Shown: positions 17,624 to 26,392 of the stretch, one piece after another
How positions within the stretch are numbered: position 1 is the stretch's first letter
How the letters are laid out: every line of letters begins with the position of its first letter
Source of the DNA: Streptomyces sp. NRRL F-5123
GTDB lineage: Bacteria; Actinomycetota; Actinomycetes; Streptomycetales; Streptomycetaceae
Reading direction: 5' to 3'
Assembly (NCBI RefSeq): GCF_000721495.1
Contig: NZ_JOHY01000001.1
Coordinates: 1 to 64,000 of the forward strand
DNA length: 64,000 nt
Notes under the pieces: model-generated
The model's input: the letters and a program-made list of their open reading frames with translations, nothing else
What the model was told of the DNA's origin: nothing
Databases searched by the model: none
Made by a program: the position numbers and the translations under genes

Positions 17624-19438
17624 TCAGCCGGTGGCGAGCGGGGCCATCGTGTCCTCGATGCCGGGGTTCTTCTCCAGCCAGGTGCGCACGCCCTGCGCGG
17701 TCCTGCCCTGGCCGGCCTGCTGGATGTCGGCCTCCAGGGAGCCCAGCTGGGCGTCGGTGAGACGGAAGTCCCGCATCCACGCGGTCACCTGGGGGAGCTT
17801 CGCCGCGCCCGCCTTGTTGGCGAGGGTGTGGATCGAGTCGCCCTTGCCCCACAGCCCCTTCGGGTCGGACAGCTTGGTCAGCTGGTAGGTGCTGTACGCC
17901 CAGTGCGGCGACCACAGCACGACGGCCACCGGCTTGTGCGCGGCGTAGTCGCGCTTCAGCTCGGCCAGCATCGCCGCGGTCGAGCTGTTGACGAGCTTGT
18001 ACTCCTTGTCCAGGCCGTAGCCCGGCAGCACCTTCGACGCCAGCAGCTTCGTCTCGCCCGCGCCGGGCTCGATGCCGATGATCCGGCCGCCGAACTCCGC
18101 ACTCCGGCCCTTGAGGTCGGCCATCGTCCTGACGCCCTTGACGTACGAGGGGACGGCGACCTCCAGGGACGTCTCGTCGTACCAGGCGCCGAGGTCGGTG
18201 TAGTCCTTGCCGTACTGCTGCAGGTACGACGCGTGCGTGGTGGGCAGCCAGGCGTCGGTGATGTAGTCCAGCACGCCCCGCGACAGGCCGGTGAACGCGG
18301 CGCCCGGGTCGTACGTCTTGACGTCGGCCCGGTAGCCGCGGTCGTCGAGCACCGCGTCCCAGAGGTTGGCCGTGGCCACCGACTCGTCCCAGTTGAACGC
18401 CCCGATGTGCACCGCCCGCCCCTTGCCCGCGGTGGCGGCGGCCGAGGTGCCCGGCGAGGAGCCGGAACCGGAGCCGGAGAAGACGCCGGTGCCGCAGGCC
18501 ACGAGGGCGAGGACGACGACGCAGGACAGGCCCACTGCCGGGCGCGGACGGTAGCGCAGCACGGCCGCGCCGTGCAGTCCGGAGCGCACCCGGGCCAGCG
18601 CCCGGCGGCCCAGCGGCGAGACCTGGTCGCCGAGGGCGCCGGTCACCCGGTCGAGGTAGATCGCCAGCACGACGACGGCCACGCCGCCCTCGAAGCCCAG
18701 GCCGATGTCCACCTGGCTGATCGCGCCGAACACGGTGGAGCCCAGTCCCTCGGCGCCGACCATGCCGCCGATGACGACCATGGACAGCGCGAGCATGATG
18801 ACCTGGTTGACGCCGGCCATGATGGTCGGCAGCGCCAGCGGCAGCTGCACGCGCAGCAGCGTCCGGCCCGGCGAGGTGCCGAACGCCTCGGCGGCCTCGA
18901 CCAGTTCCGGGTCGACCTGGCGGATGCCCAGCTCGGTCATGCGCACCCCGACCGGCATGGCGAAGACGATGGTGGCGATGACCGCCGGGACGGTGCCCAG
19001 GCTGAAGAAGATGATCGCGGGGATCAGGTAGACGAAGGCCGGGAGCGTCTGCATGACGTCCAGGACCGGGCGCACCACGGCGCCGGCCGCCTTGCTCCTG
19101 GCCGCCCACACACCGAGTGGCACGGCCAGGAGGAGCGCGATCACGGCGGAGACGAGCACCAGCGACAGCGACTGCATCGCCTCGTCCCACAGTGCGAGCG
19201 AATCCACCAGGGCGAAGCCGGCGAAGGACAGCACGCCCGCGGTCGCGCCGCGCAGCCAGAAGGCGACGGCGGCGAGGACGGCCGCCATCAGCAGCGGCGA
19301 CGGGCCGCCGAGCACCCACTCGACGGCGTCGTAGAGGTGGTTGACGACGGCGGAGACCGCGTCGAAGAGCCAGGACAGATGGCGGGTCAGCCAGTCGACG
19401 GCGTCCTCGGCCCAGTCGCCGAGGTGGATCCTAGGCAC
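17624..19438 (-). CDS. Glycine betaine/proline ABC transporter, permease fused to substrate-binding protein
   Basis: 604 residues from GTG 19438, with AAGGAGG 6 bases upstream. Residues about 45-290 form the membrane permease (SLVLVSAVIALLLAVPLGVW; the EAAEAFGTSPGRTLLRVQLP loop is the contact to the ATPase). A further hydrophobic segment (SCVVVLALVACGTGVF, about 320) anchors the C-terminal binding domain (about 350-604; GAFNWDESVATANLWDAVL, WLPTTHASY, IIGIEPGAG, LWSPHWAYS), in which Trp residues would cage the quaternary amine. This is the OpuABC-type fusion. It takes up compatible solutes under osmotic stress. Its start overlaps the ATPase gene by 8 bases. Confidence 0.93.
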   Translation of the reverse strand: MPRIHLGDWAEDAVDWLTRHLSWLFDAVSAVVNHLYDAVEWVLGGPSPLLMAAVLAAVAFWLRGATAGVLSFAGFALVDSLALWDEAMQSLSLVLVSAVIALLLAVPLGVWAARSKAAGAVVRPVLDVMQTLPAFVYLIPAIIFFSLGTVPAVIATIVFAMPVGVRMTELGIRQVDPELVEAAEAFGTSPGRTLLRVQLPLALPTIMAGVNQVIMLALSMVVIGGMVGAEGLGSTVFGAISQVDIGLGFEGGVAVVVLAIYLDRVTGALGDQVSPLGRRALARVRSGLHGAAVLRYRPRPAVGLSCVVVLALVACGTGVFSGSGSGSSPGTSAAATAGKGRAVHIGAFNWDESVATANLWDAVLDDRGYRADVKTYDPGAAFTGLSRGVLDYITDAWLPTTHASYLQQYGKDYTDLGAWYDETSLEVAVPSYVKGVRTMADLKGRSAEFGGRIIGIEPGAGETKLLASKVLPGYGLDKEYKLVNSSTAAMLAELKRDYAAHKPVAVVLWSPHWAYSTYQLTKLSDPKGLWGKGDSIHTLANKAGAAKLPQVTAWMRDFRLTDAQLGSLEADIQQAGQGRTAQGVRTWLEKNPGIEDTMAPLATG

Positions 19439-20738
19439 CGGCGGCCTCCTTCCGGAGCGGTACGGCCGCCGGCACGGCGGCTCCCGGGCCGTTCCCGGCC
19501 GGGGTGCGGGCCGCGGTGGCGGCCGTACCGGGCTGGTCGCCGAGCGCGGTGGCGGCCGGCTCGGGCTGGTCGCCGAGCGCGGCGAGCAGCGTGCCGCGCG
19601 GGATCACGCCGGTCAGGCGGCCCTGCTCGTCGACCACCGCGAGCGGCACCTCGGAACGGGCGGCCGGCGAGAGCAGCTCGGCCAGCGGGGTGTCGGCCTG
19701 CGTCACGGCGCAGTCGGTGTGCATGACGTCGCGCACCCGGTCGTGGTCCGCGCCGAGCGCCCCGGCCGCGTCCTCCCCGGTGACGTGGCCGACCAGGCGC
19801 TGGTCGGGCGCCACCACGAAGGCGGCCGGTGCGTGGTCGTCGCGCAGCGCGCGGATCGCGGCCTTCGCGTCGTCGCCGGGCTCCACGGTCATGCCCGGCT
19901 CCTCCATGATCGAGGCGGCGGTGAGCACCCGGGAGCGGTCGACGTCCTGGACGAAGCTGGCGACGTAGTCGTTGGCGGGCCCGACGAGGATGTCCTCGGC
20001 GGTGCCGACCTGCACGATCTCGCCGTCACGCATGACGGCGACACGGTCGCCGAGCCGCATGGCCTCGTTGAGGTCGTGGGTGATGAAGACGATGGTCTTG
20101 TGCAGCCGGCGCTGGAGCTCCAGCAGCTGGTCCTGCATGTCGCGGCGGATCAGCGGGTCCAGCGCGGAGAACGACTCGTCCATCAGCAGCAGGTCGGCGT
20201 CGGTGGCCAGCGCGCGGGCGAGGCCGACGCGCTGCTGCATGCCGCCGGACAGCTCGTCCGGCCAGGACCCCTCCCAGCCGGCCAGGCCGACCAGCTCCAG
20301 CGCCTCGGTGGCGCGGCGCTCGCGCTCCTCGCGCGGCAGGCCCTGGACCTCCAGGCCGTAGGCGGCGTTCTCCAGCACGCTGCGGTGCGGGAAGAGGGCG
20401 AAGTGCTGGAAGACCATGCTGATGCGGCGGGCCCGCAGCGCGCGCAGCGCCTTGCCGGGCAGCGCCGCCAGGTCCTGGCCGTCGAAGAGCACCCGGCCGG
20501 CGGTGGGGGTGCTCAGCCCGTTGAGGGTCCGCAGCAGCGTCGACTTGCCCGAGCCGGACAGGCCCATCACCACGAAGATCTCGCCGGCCGCCACCTCGAA
20601 GGAGGCGTCGATCACCGCCGCCGTGGTCCCGTCGGCGCGCAGCCGGGCCCGGTCGGCGCCCTGCCGCAAGCGGCGGACGCCTTCTCCCGGTCTGCGTCCG
20701 AAGACCTTGTACACGTTCTCGACTGCAAGTTTCGGCAC
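19431..20738 (-). CDS. Glycine betaine/proline ABC transporter ATP-binding protein with CBS domains
   Basis: 435 residues from GTG 20738 (AGGAAGG 5 bases upstream). Walker [10 protein letters not shown], signature LSGGMQQR, Walker [13 protein letters not shown] and the switch His (FITHDLNEA) are all present. The family N-terminal extension (VYKVFGRRP) is typical of OpuAA/ProV. After residue 280, CBS-domain sequence ([39 protein letters not shown]) would sense ionic strength or cyclic di-AMP. The C-terminal 50 residues are Ala/Pro-rich with a repeated LGDQP unit. First gene of a two-gene operon. Confidence 0.94.
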   Translation of the reverse strand: MPKLAVENVYKVFGRRPGEGVRRLRQGADRARLRADGTTAAVIDASFEVAAGEIFVVMGLSGSGKSTLLRTLNGLSTPTAGRVLFDGQDLAALPGKALRALRARRISMVFQHFALFPHRSVLENAAYGLEVQGLPREERERRATEALELVGLAGWEGSWPDELSGGMQQRVGLARALATDADLLLMDESFSALDPLIRRDMQDQLLELQRRLHKTIVFITHDLNEAMRLGDRVAVMRDGEIVQVGTAEDILVGPANDYVASFVQDVDRSRVLTAASIMEEPGMTVEPGDDAKAAIRALRDDHAPAAFVVAPDQRLVGHVTGEDAAGALGADHDRVRDVMHTDCAVTQADTPLAELLSPAARSEVPLAVVDEQGRLTGVIPRGTLLAALGDQPEPAATALGDQPGTAATAARTPAGNGPGAAVPAAVPLRKEAAGA

Positions 20739-21157
20739 GACTGCCTTCCTGCCCGGTCACCCTCCGTCGTCCGGCAGGTGACCGCGCCGCTCCATGGACG
20801 TAATGGTCCTGGCGCGCGTACCCAGGCCCGTGTATCGGGCAAACATTTTTCCGGTGCCCGTGTGGTGCGGGTCACTTCCGGTCCCCGGTGCGGGTGCTCT
20901 CGCAGGTCCGGCCGCCTTGGCGGCACCCCGCCCGCGGGCGGGGCCGCTGCGCTCGGCGCAAGGGGAAAGGGGTTTCCGCGCGCCGCTGTGTACGACGAAC
21001 CTATACCAACACGGCGAGGCTCCCGTGCATCGGGCGAACGTGAGGAATGCCGCACCTGGCAGTCGTGGCACCCTCCGTGAGGGTCCGGTTCATGACGGTC
21101 CGTGACCGGCGGACGGGGCGGTGCCGTCCCCGGCCCGCGCCCGCCACCGGCCGCCGC
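20739..21157. other. Gene-free stretch upstream of the glycine-betaine operon
   Basis: About 420 bases without a credible gene; short open frames on both strands here lack ribosome sites and family features. It should hold the promoter of the minus-strand transporter operon. A minus-strand TATAGG at 21005-21000 could be a -10 box, far from the start, leaving a leader of about 260 bases. I looked for a recognisable osmotic-stress riboswitch and could not identify one by eye. Confidence 0.4.
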
Positions 21158-21922
21158 TCACCGGTCCGGGCCCGCGGACACCTCGGGCATCGACGCGATC
21201 ACCCGGCCCGCGGCGTCCCACACGGTGACGCCGGGGGTGTCGTACGGATCCTGCGCCGCCGCGGCCGACGGGACGTCGAGGTAGCCGCCCACCCACCCCG
21301 GGTGCACCGCGAGCGTCACCACCGTCGCGGGCCGGACCCGGCCCCCGAAGGTGACGCCCATCCGCGCGGGCATGTGGGTCCCCCGGTAGACCAGCAGATA
21401 GCGCATGCCGCCCGCGTAGCCGTACGACTGGACGTTCACCGATTCCGGCGGCTGGTTCCCGTCCGCGTTCGTCTCGTCCCGGCAGTCCCAGCTGGCGCCG
21501 TCGTCCCCGTCGACGCAGCGCTCGCCGGCGGTGACGCGCATCCGGTCCCCGTCGCCGATGCCGAAGGCCTTCCCCGGCGCGACCACCCGCACCGCCGGCC
21601 AGACGACCCGGGGGGAAGGGGGTGCGGCGGGGTGCGTGGGGGGCGCGGGGGCGGCCGGGCCCGGCCCGTCCTGGCCGCGCGTCGCGCCCGCCAGCACCGC
21701 CGCGACGGCCACGGCGGCGGCCGCGCCCAGCGCGGGCAGACACACCGCGATCCGGCGGTTGCGCCGCCTGCGTGCGGCGCGCCCCCGCACCCGCCCGGCG
21801 GGCCAGGGGCCCGGTGCGATCGTCCCCGCGGCGTCGGCGAGGGCGGGGCGCAGCCGCTCCTCCATCCCGTGCGCCTCCTCGGGAGCAAGCCCGCCGGAAC
21901 CCTCCCGCTGGTTGCCGCTCAC
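21158..21922 (-). CDS. Membrane-anchored protein with extracytoplasmic domain, sigma-linked
   Basis: 254 residues. I chose GTG 21922 because GGGGAGAGG lies 8 bases upstream; another GTG at 21931 overlaps the sigma stop. A cytoplasmic N-terminus of about 60 residues (MEERLRPALADAAGTIAPGP and an Arg-rich stretch) is followed by one membrane segment (VCLPALGAAAAVAVAAVLAG), a Pro-rich linker and an extracytoplasmic domain of about 140 residues with ERCVDGDDGASWDC, ADGNQPPESVNVQS and ending VTVWDAAGRVIASM. That domain is recognisably related to the secreted protein encoded at 22508-23095. Position and topology suggest an anti-sigma-like partner of the sigma factor, but no zinc-binding anti-sigma motif is seen. 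Confidence 0.75.
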   Translation of the reverse strand: MSGNQREGSGGLAPEEAHGMEERLRPALADAAGTIAPGPWPAGRVRGRAARRRRNRRIAVCLPALGAAAAVAVAAVLAGATRGQDGPGPAAPAPPTHPAAPPSPRVVWPAVRVVAPGKAFGIGDGDRMRVTAGERCVDGDDGASWDCRDETNADGNQPPESVNVQSYGYAGGMRYLLVYRGTHMPARMGVTFGGRVRPATVVTLAVHPGWVGGYLDVPSAAAAQDPYDTPGVTVWDAAGRVIASMPEVSAGPDR

Positions 21923-21927
21923 GCCTG

Positions 21928-22500
21928 TCACCTCTCCCCGCTCTCCGTTGCGGCGAGCGCCGGATGGTCCCGTAACTTGCGCAGGGCCCGGCTCGCCTGG
22001 CTCTTCACGTTGCCGACCGAGCAGCCCAGCACGTCGGCGACCTGCTGCTCGCTCAGATCCTCCCAGTAGCGCAGCACCACCACCGCGCGCATCCGCGGCG
22101 GGAGCGCGGCGAGGGCGACGACCAGCGACGCCCGGGTCTCGACCCGGCCGGTGGCCGCCGGCCGGCTCCGCTCCGGCAGCCGGGCGGTGAGGAGGTGGAC
22201 GACGCGGCGCCGGCGGAATCTGCTGAGGTTGTTGTTCGTCAGCGCGCGGTGGACGTACGCGTCGGGCTCGTCGAGCCGGCTGATCCGGGACCAGCCGAGG
22301 TAGACCTTGGCGAGGGTCGTCTGGACGAGGTCCTCCGCCTCGTGGTGGTCGCCGGTCAGCAGGTACGCGGTCCGCACCAGCCGGGGCCACCGCGCCGCCG
22401 CCCAGGACTCGAAGTCCGGGCCCGGTTCCGCGGCGGCGGCGCCGTCCCGGGACGGTTCGGGTCCCGGAAAGGCGCCGCCACGCGCGGGAATGTCGAGCAA
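21928..22500 (-). CDS. SigE-family (ECF) RNA polymerase sigma factor
   Basis: About 190 residues. Region 2 is RWPRLVRTAYLLTGDHHEAE, then DLVQTTLAKVYLGWSRI; region 4 is ALPPRMRAVVVLRYWEDLSE with the helix-turn-helix QQVADVLGCSVGNVKSQASR. This is the actinobacterial SigE-type ECF group, which often lacks a classical anti-sigma gene. The start is unclear: no ATG or GTG precedes region 2 closely; TTG 22500 is 8 bases after the upstream stop, and a GTG at 22566 would overlap that gene by 59 bases. Translationally coupled to the membrane gene downstream. Confidence 0.88.
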   Translation of the reverse strand: MLDIPARGGAFPGPEPSRDGAAAAEPGPDFESWAAARWPRLVRTAYLLTGDHHEAEDLVQTTLAKVYLGWSRISRLDEPDAYVHRALTNNNLSRFRRRRVVHLLTARLPERSRPAATGRVETRASLVVALAALPPRMRAVVVLRYWEDLSEQQVADVLGCSVGNVKSQASRALRKLRDHPALAATESGER

Positions 22501-22507
22501 CGGGCCG

Positions 22508-23095
22508 TCAGAAGTGCGCAAGGACCGTGCCCGAGGCGTCGTAGACGGTGACCTCCGTCGTGTCACCGGGGAAGCCGCTGCTGGGGGCGCCCCAGACGTA
22601 GCCGGTCGCGTAGCCCGGGTGCCCGCCGAGCGCGACCACCTGGACCTGGTACGTGACGCCGTCGGCGGTCACGGTCATACGGGCCGCCCGGCCGTCGCCG
22701 ATGTAGAGCGGGGAGTACAGGGTGCCCGAGGCGTCTCCCGTGCTCTGCAGGCTCACCGTGCCCGCGGGCTGGTTGCCGTCGACCACGCTCTTGCAGGTGG
22801 CCCACCCCTCGGACGGCTCCCCGAGGCAGCGCTCGCTACGGGTCAGCTCGAGGTACTGCCCGTGCCCGGCGTTGACCAGCTGCCCCGGCCGCACCACCAG
22901 CACGCCGGGGGTCTTGGCGGCCTCGGCGGGAGCGGCCTGGACCGGAGCGGCCTTCGCGGGAGCGGCCTGGGCAGGGGCCTTCGCCGGGGCCTCGGCGGCA
23001 GCGGGAGCCGGCGCGGCGGACGCGTGGGCGGTGGCGGCGGCGACCGTGGCCGCGGTCGCGACAGCCGCGGCCGATGCGAGGTGACGCAGTTTCAT
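22508..23095 (-). CDS. Secreted protein paralogous to the sigma-linked membrane protein
   Basis: 195 residues from ATG 23095, with GGAGG 6 bases upstream. The signal peptide (LASAAAVATAATVAAATAHA) is followed by an Ala/Pro/Lys-rich stretch of about 35 residues and a globular domain of about 130 residues. Shared features with the membrane protein downstream are an opening VVRPGQ, a Cys pair (ERCLGEPSEGWATC), DGNQPAGTVSLQS, a GGHPGY or VHPGW element and the ending VTVYDASGTVLAHF. Family not recognised. It is the first gene of the sigma locus; a role as released signal, decoy or reporter of envelope state is speculation. Confidence 0.8.
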   Translation of the reverse strand: MKLRHLASAAAVATAATVAAATAHASAAPAPAAAEAPAKAPAQAAPAKAAPVQAAPAEAAKTPGVLVVRPGQLVNAGHGQYLELTRSERCLGEPSEGWATCKSVVDGNQPAGTVSLQSTGDASGTLYSPLYIGDGRAARMTVTADGVTYQVQVVALGGHPGYATGYVWGAPSSGFPGDTTEVTVYDASGTVLAHF

Positions 23096-23247
23096 GGAGA
23101 TCCTCCGTAACGGTGTTTCCGGTCTCACGGAGGAACTCCCCTGTGGCTCCTCCGCACTCCTTCACTCCCGTACCGCCACCGAGGTTGCACGCCTGCCGCC
23201 ATTTCCGGCGCCCCTCGCGCGGGGCGCCGCCCGTGCGGCTCCCCGCG

Positions 23248-24090
23248 CTACTGCTTCGTGCCCTTCGCGACGAGCTGGACGGGCAGTGCCCCGCTGGAGA
23301 GCGCCGCGGCGAGGTTCTCCGCGCCGTCACGGGTGAAGCTGCCGCTGATCCGGGCCTCGCCGCCAGTGATGGCGGAGTAGACGGCGGGGGCGGAGACCAC
23401 CTCGCCGTCGACCACGATCGCGAACTGGTTGGTGGGCGTGGCGTTCTGCGACAAGGTTCCGGTGACCTGCGAGAACTGCGCGGAGCCGGCCGGGGTGAAG
23501 GTGAGGTTGACGACCCATCCGCTGCCGTTGGCCGAGTCGAACGCCGCCGTCGCGCTCTCCACGTCCGTGCCGGGCAGCGCGGTCGGGCCGAGCAGGTACT
23601 TCTCCTTCATCCGGTGGTCGCAGGCCACGCCCGGGCCGTCCGGCAGGGAGGTGAGCGTCCGCGTGGACCCGTCGCAGACCAGGGCGCCGTAGGCCTGCTC
23701 GAGGCCCTTCTGCGCGGCGGTCGCCGGGTCGAGCACCGGGCGGAACTCCAGTAGGGCCGTCGCCGTCATCTGCGCCACCCGGTCGGAGTCGGCGCGGCGC
23801 GCCTTGATGGTGACGACGCTGCCGGCGACCGACACGTCGGTGTCCTTGAGACCGAGGGAACCGGCGCGCTCGCGCAGCCGGGCGGCGGTCGTCCGCATGT
23901 CCTCTGCGGTCGGGGTGCCGGAGTCGGCGCGGCTCGCGGTGTACGACGTGGTGGTGCGGGCCTGCGGGGCGTCGGAGGGCGGCGCCGGCTTCGGGCTGCC
24001 ACCGGACTGCGAGCAGCCGGCGACGGCGGGCCCGAGGGCGAGCACGACGGTGGCGAGCGCGGCGGCGTACGCCTTGCGGTGATTGAGCAT
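23248..24090 (-). CDS. Lipoprotein with SecD P1 head-like domain
   Basis: 280 residues. The lipobox AVAGC near residue 25 follows a hydrophobic signal. The mature part has DMRTTAARLRERAGSLGLKD and VTIKARRADSDRVAQM, as in the P1 region of SecD, and FAIVVDGEVVSAPAVYSAIT then ARISGSFT, which is the P1 head subdomain of SecD/SecDF. No membrane helices of the translocon subunit are present, so this is a stand-alone surface relative, not SecD. Function unknown. It lies 152 bases upstream of the sigma locus on the same strand and could be read through into it. Confidence 0.85.
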   Translation of the reverse strand: MLNHRKAYAAALATVVLALGPAVAGCSQSGGSPKPAPPSDAPQARTTTSYTASRADSGTPTAEDMRTTAARLRERAGSLGLKDTDVSVAGSVVTIKARRADSDRVAQMTATALLEFRPVLDPATAAQKGLEQAYGALVCDGSTRTLTSLPDGPGVACDHRMKEKYLLGPTALPGTDVESATAAFDSANGSGWVVNLTFTPAGSAQFSQVTGTLSQNATPTNQFAIVVDGEVVSAPAVYSAITGGEARISGSFTRDGAENLAAALSSGALPVQLVAKGTKQ

Positions 24091-24610
24091 GAGCCCAGTG
24101 TGGCCTGTCGCCCCTCCACCGGGTGCGGGTGTTCCGCAACCCGGCCGGAGGAAGGCTGACGAGCGGTCAGCGCGGGCACTCCCCGCGGGGCGGGGGCGTG
24201 CAGCGGGCGGGCGGGACAGGCGGCAGGCGGCCGTCGAGCTGCACGAGGGCGAGCATGGTGACGGCGCCGGTCCAGGCGAGTGGGACGACGGACGCGGTCT
24301 CGGGGCCCCAGCTGTTCACCTCGGGGCGGTGCGAGGTCGCCGCCGGTCCCTCCCGCCGCCGCCCCGAGGCGGTGCGGTCCCGCGCGACCGTCAGGCGGAC
24401 GCCGAACGGCGGGAATTCGCAGCCCCGATCAGGAAGTGCGCGCGTACACGCGTACTCACGCGGTAGTGAACGACGGTGTGTCGGGCGAGGTGCCGCGCGG
24501 TCCTGCTCCATTCGGGTGACGGAGCTGGCGAGTGCTTGCCGGGGCGGGTTTCGTGCGCCAGTATTCGCACATACGTTCGTTGACGCTGTGTCGAGGGGTG
24601 GGGATCGCGC
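24091..24610. other. Divergent intergenic region
   Basis: About 520 bases between the SecD-like lipoprotein (minus) and the secreted protein at 24611 (plus). No open frame here has credible coding character. Base composition drops at about 24440-24600, suggesting the promoter for the plus-strand gene. Nothing else recognised. Confidence 0.4.
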
Positions 24611-25438
24611 GTGAACACCAGGATGCGTACGCTCGGCAGGTTCGAGCGGAAGAACGGGCGCCGATGGGCGGCCGTTGCGGCAGGGTGCCTGCTCGCCGTG
24701 GTTCCACTGACCGCGGCACACGCGGACGGCGTGCCTGCGCCCGCCGTGCCGACCGAGCAGGGCATCGTGCAGGGCAGCGGCGTCATGTGCGCCGGGGACG
24801 AATCCGCTCCCGGCGTCGTCGCGAGCCCGCGGCCGCAGCTGACCGCTCGGGTCCACGGCGCGGCGGACGGCGCGCAGCCGCCCCGCCTCCGGGCCGACTT
24901 CGACGTGGCGAGCCGCAACGTGGACGGTTCGTGGACGCCGGTCGCCAACCAACTGGCACCCTCCGCGGGTTTCGTGGGCGACGGCGTGGTGGAGACGACG
25001 ACCCTGGTGACGACGCTTTCCACGGGCACCGTCTACCGGATATCGGCCGTCACCTGGGCCTACGCCTCCGACCAGACCCAGTACACGGCCTCGGGCGCCA
25101 CCGAGTACTGCTACTTCACCGTGGATCCGACCGGACCGCTCGCCCCCGGGGTCACTTACGGCGGCCCGTACAGCGAGTGCACCGCTGACGACTGCGGGCC
25201 CCACGGCGGGGCCGGAGTCCCGGGCACCTTCACCTTCGCGCCCGCCGACGGGGACTCACCTGTCGTCGGCTACCGCTACAAGTTCGCGACCGACAGCACC
25301 TGGACGATCGTCGCCGGATCCCCGGCGACCGTCGTGTTCACCCCGCCCTACGCCACCTTCGAGCAGTTGCAGGTCTCCGCCCTGGACGTACTGGGCCGCT
25401 ACGGGTCCACCACGACCACGGAGTTCATGGTCGGCTAG
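24611..25438 (+). CDS. Secreted protein with two Ig-like/fibronectin-like domains
   Basis: 275 residues from GTG 24611, preceded by a G-rich site (GGGGTGGGGA). The signal peptide ends near TAAHADG. Domain 1 (about 60-175) runs SPRPQLTARVHGAADG, then DGSWTPVANQ, GTVYRISAVTWAYASDQTQY and YCYFTVDPTGP. Domain 2 (about 185-275) has GVPGTFTFAPADGDSPVVGY, RYKF, and ends LDVLGRYGSTTTTEFMVG. These resemble the repeated beta-sandwich domains in front of LamG lectin regions in Streptomyces secreted proteins; here no LamG follows. Function unknown. Its stop lies 14 bases inside the convergent cellulase gene. Confidence 0.75.
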   Translation: MNTRMRTLGRFERKNGRRWAAVAAGCLLAVVPLTAAHADGVPAPAVPTEQGIVQGSGVMCAGDESAPGVVASPRPQLTARVHGAADGAQPPRLRADFDVASRNVDGSWTPVANQLAPSAGFVGDGVVETTTLVTTLSTGTVYRISAVTWAYASDQTQYTASGATEYCYFTVDPTGPLAPGVTYGGPYSECTADDCGPHGGAGVPGTFTFAPADGDSPVVGYRYKFATDSTWTIVAGSPATVVFTPPYATFEQLQVSALDVLGRYGSTTTTEFMVG

Positions 25439-26369
25439 TCCGGCGGGCCGGGTCCGCGGCGCCGAGGAGTGCACGCCGGAGCGGTTCGCGCCAGGCGCCG
25501 CGTACGAGGTCGAAGGCCCCGAAGTCGGTGCCGAACTCCCAGTAGGCCCAGCTCATGCCGAGGCGGTCGGCCTCGGCGCGCACGAAGGCCGTCCACCGCT
25601 CCCGGGAGTCCATGGCCGCCCCGCAGAAGGCGCCGAACTCGCCGACGAAGAGCCGGAGGCCGTGCTCGCGCCCCCACGCTGCGGCCCGCTCCAGGTCGGA
25701 CCGTACGGCGTCCTCGTCCGACGCGCCGCCCCAGGTGCGGCCGAGCCAGCGGTCGGCGCCCGGGACCCATCCGGCGCCCTGGTGGGTGAAGTCGAAGGGG
25801 GCGTAGTAGTGGACGGTGGCCAGCAGACGGGCGTCGTCGGGGACGGCGAGCGCAGGCAGGGCGTGCAGGTCGTTGTGCCCGGCGGGACCGATGATCACGG
25901 TGCGCTCGGGGTCCGAGGCGCGGACTGCGGCGAGCGCCTGCGCCAGCACGGCGTTCCAGCGGCTCGGGGTGAGCCGGCCGCCCGGCTCGTTGAGCAGTTC
26001 GAAGGCGAGCTGCCCGGGGAGGCCGGCGTAGCGGGCCGCGATCTGCCGCCAGAGGGCGAGGAAGCGCGGCAGGTGCGCGTCCGGGTCGGTGTTCATCTCC
26101 TGGTAGTGATGGACGTTCACCACGGCGTTCAGGCCGCGGTCGAGCGCGGCCCGCACGCCCGCGTCCACCCGCCGGAAGAAGGCCGGGTCGATCGTGTACG
26201 GGGCGGCGGCCGCCGCGTGCGCCGACCACCGCACCGGCAACCGGACGGTGTCGAAGCCGGCCCTGGCCACCTCGTCGAAGTACCGCTCGTCCAGCGGCAG
26301 TTCGGGCCCGCCGCCCAGGGCGTCCAGCGCGTTGCCGAAATTGATCCCGCGTCCGGGTCCGCTCTCCAT
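25425..26369 (-). CDS. GH5 family glycoside hydrolase (endoglucanase-like)
   Basis: 314 residues from ATG 26369 (GGGAGG 5 bases upstream). Opens with GRGINFGNALDAL, the usual GH5 start. The acid/base is in FELLNEPGG and the nucleophile in LFVGEFGAF; VNVHHYQEM and VHYYAPFDFTHQGAGW line the cleft. No signal peptide is visible, so it may act inside the cell on oligosaccharides, or be exported in another way. GH5 acts on beta-1,4-glucan or mannan; specificity is not clear. The C-terminus overlaps the convergent secreted protein gene by 14 bases. It lies 23 bases downstream of the metallo-hydrolase gene and may be co-transcribed with it. Confidence 0.9.
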   Translation of the reverse strand: MESGPGRGINFGNALDALGGGPELPLDERYFDEVARAGFDTVRLPVRWSAHAAAAAPYTIDPAFFRRVDAGVRAALDRGLNAVVNVHHYQEMNTDPDAHLPRFLALWRQIAARYAGLPGQLAFELLNEPGGRLTPSRWNAVLAQALAAVRASDPERTVIIGPAGHNDLHALPALAVPDDARLLATVHYYAPFDFTHQGAGWVPGADRWLGRTWGGASDEDAVRSDLERAAAWGREHGLRLFVGEFGAFCGAAMDSRERWTAFVRAEADRLGMSWAYWEFGTDFGAFDLVRGAWREPLRRALLGAADPARRTSRP

Positions 26370-26392
26370 CCACGCCTCCCGGCGGCAATGTA

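Noticed and set aside
17828..19726. 632-codon plus-strand frame
   Set aside because: Antisense to the betaine transporter permease/binding-protein gene; His/Gly/Arg-rich shadow.
20757..21105. Short open frames of about 103 codons on both strands
   Set aside because: No ribosome site, no domain, overlapping each other in a promoter region.
20739..21157. Possible osmotic-stress (cyclic di-AMP) riboswitch before the betaine transporter
   Set aside because: Context is suggestive, but I could not identify the conserved riboswitch core by eye; covariance search (Rfam ydaO-yuaA) would decide.
23248..24090. Annotation as preprotein translocase SecD
   Set aside because: Only the P1-like region is present, with a lipobox and no membrane channel helices; it is a stand-alone lipoprotein.
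24083..24614. Several overlapping short frames between the SecD-like and secreted-protein genes
   Set aside because: Arg/Pro-rich, mutually overlapping, without ribosome sites; treated as intergenic.
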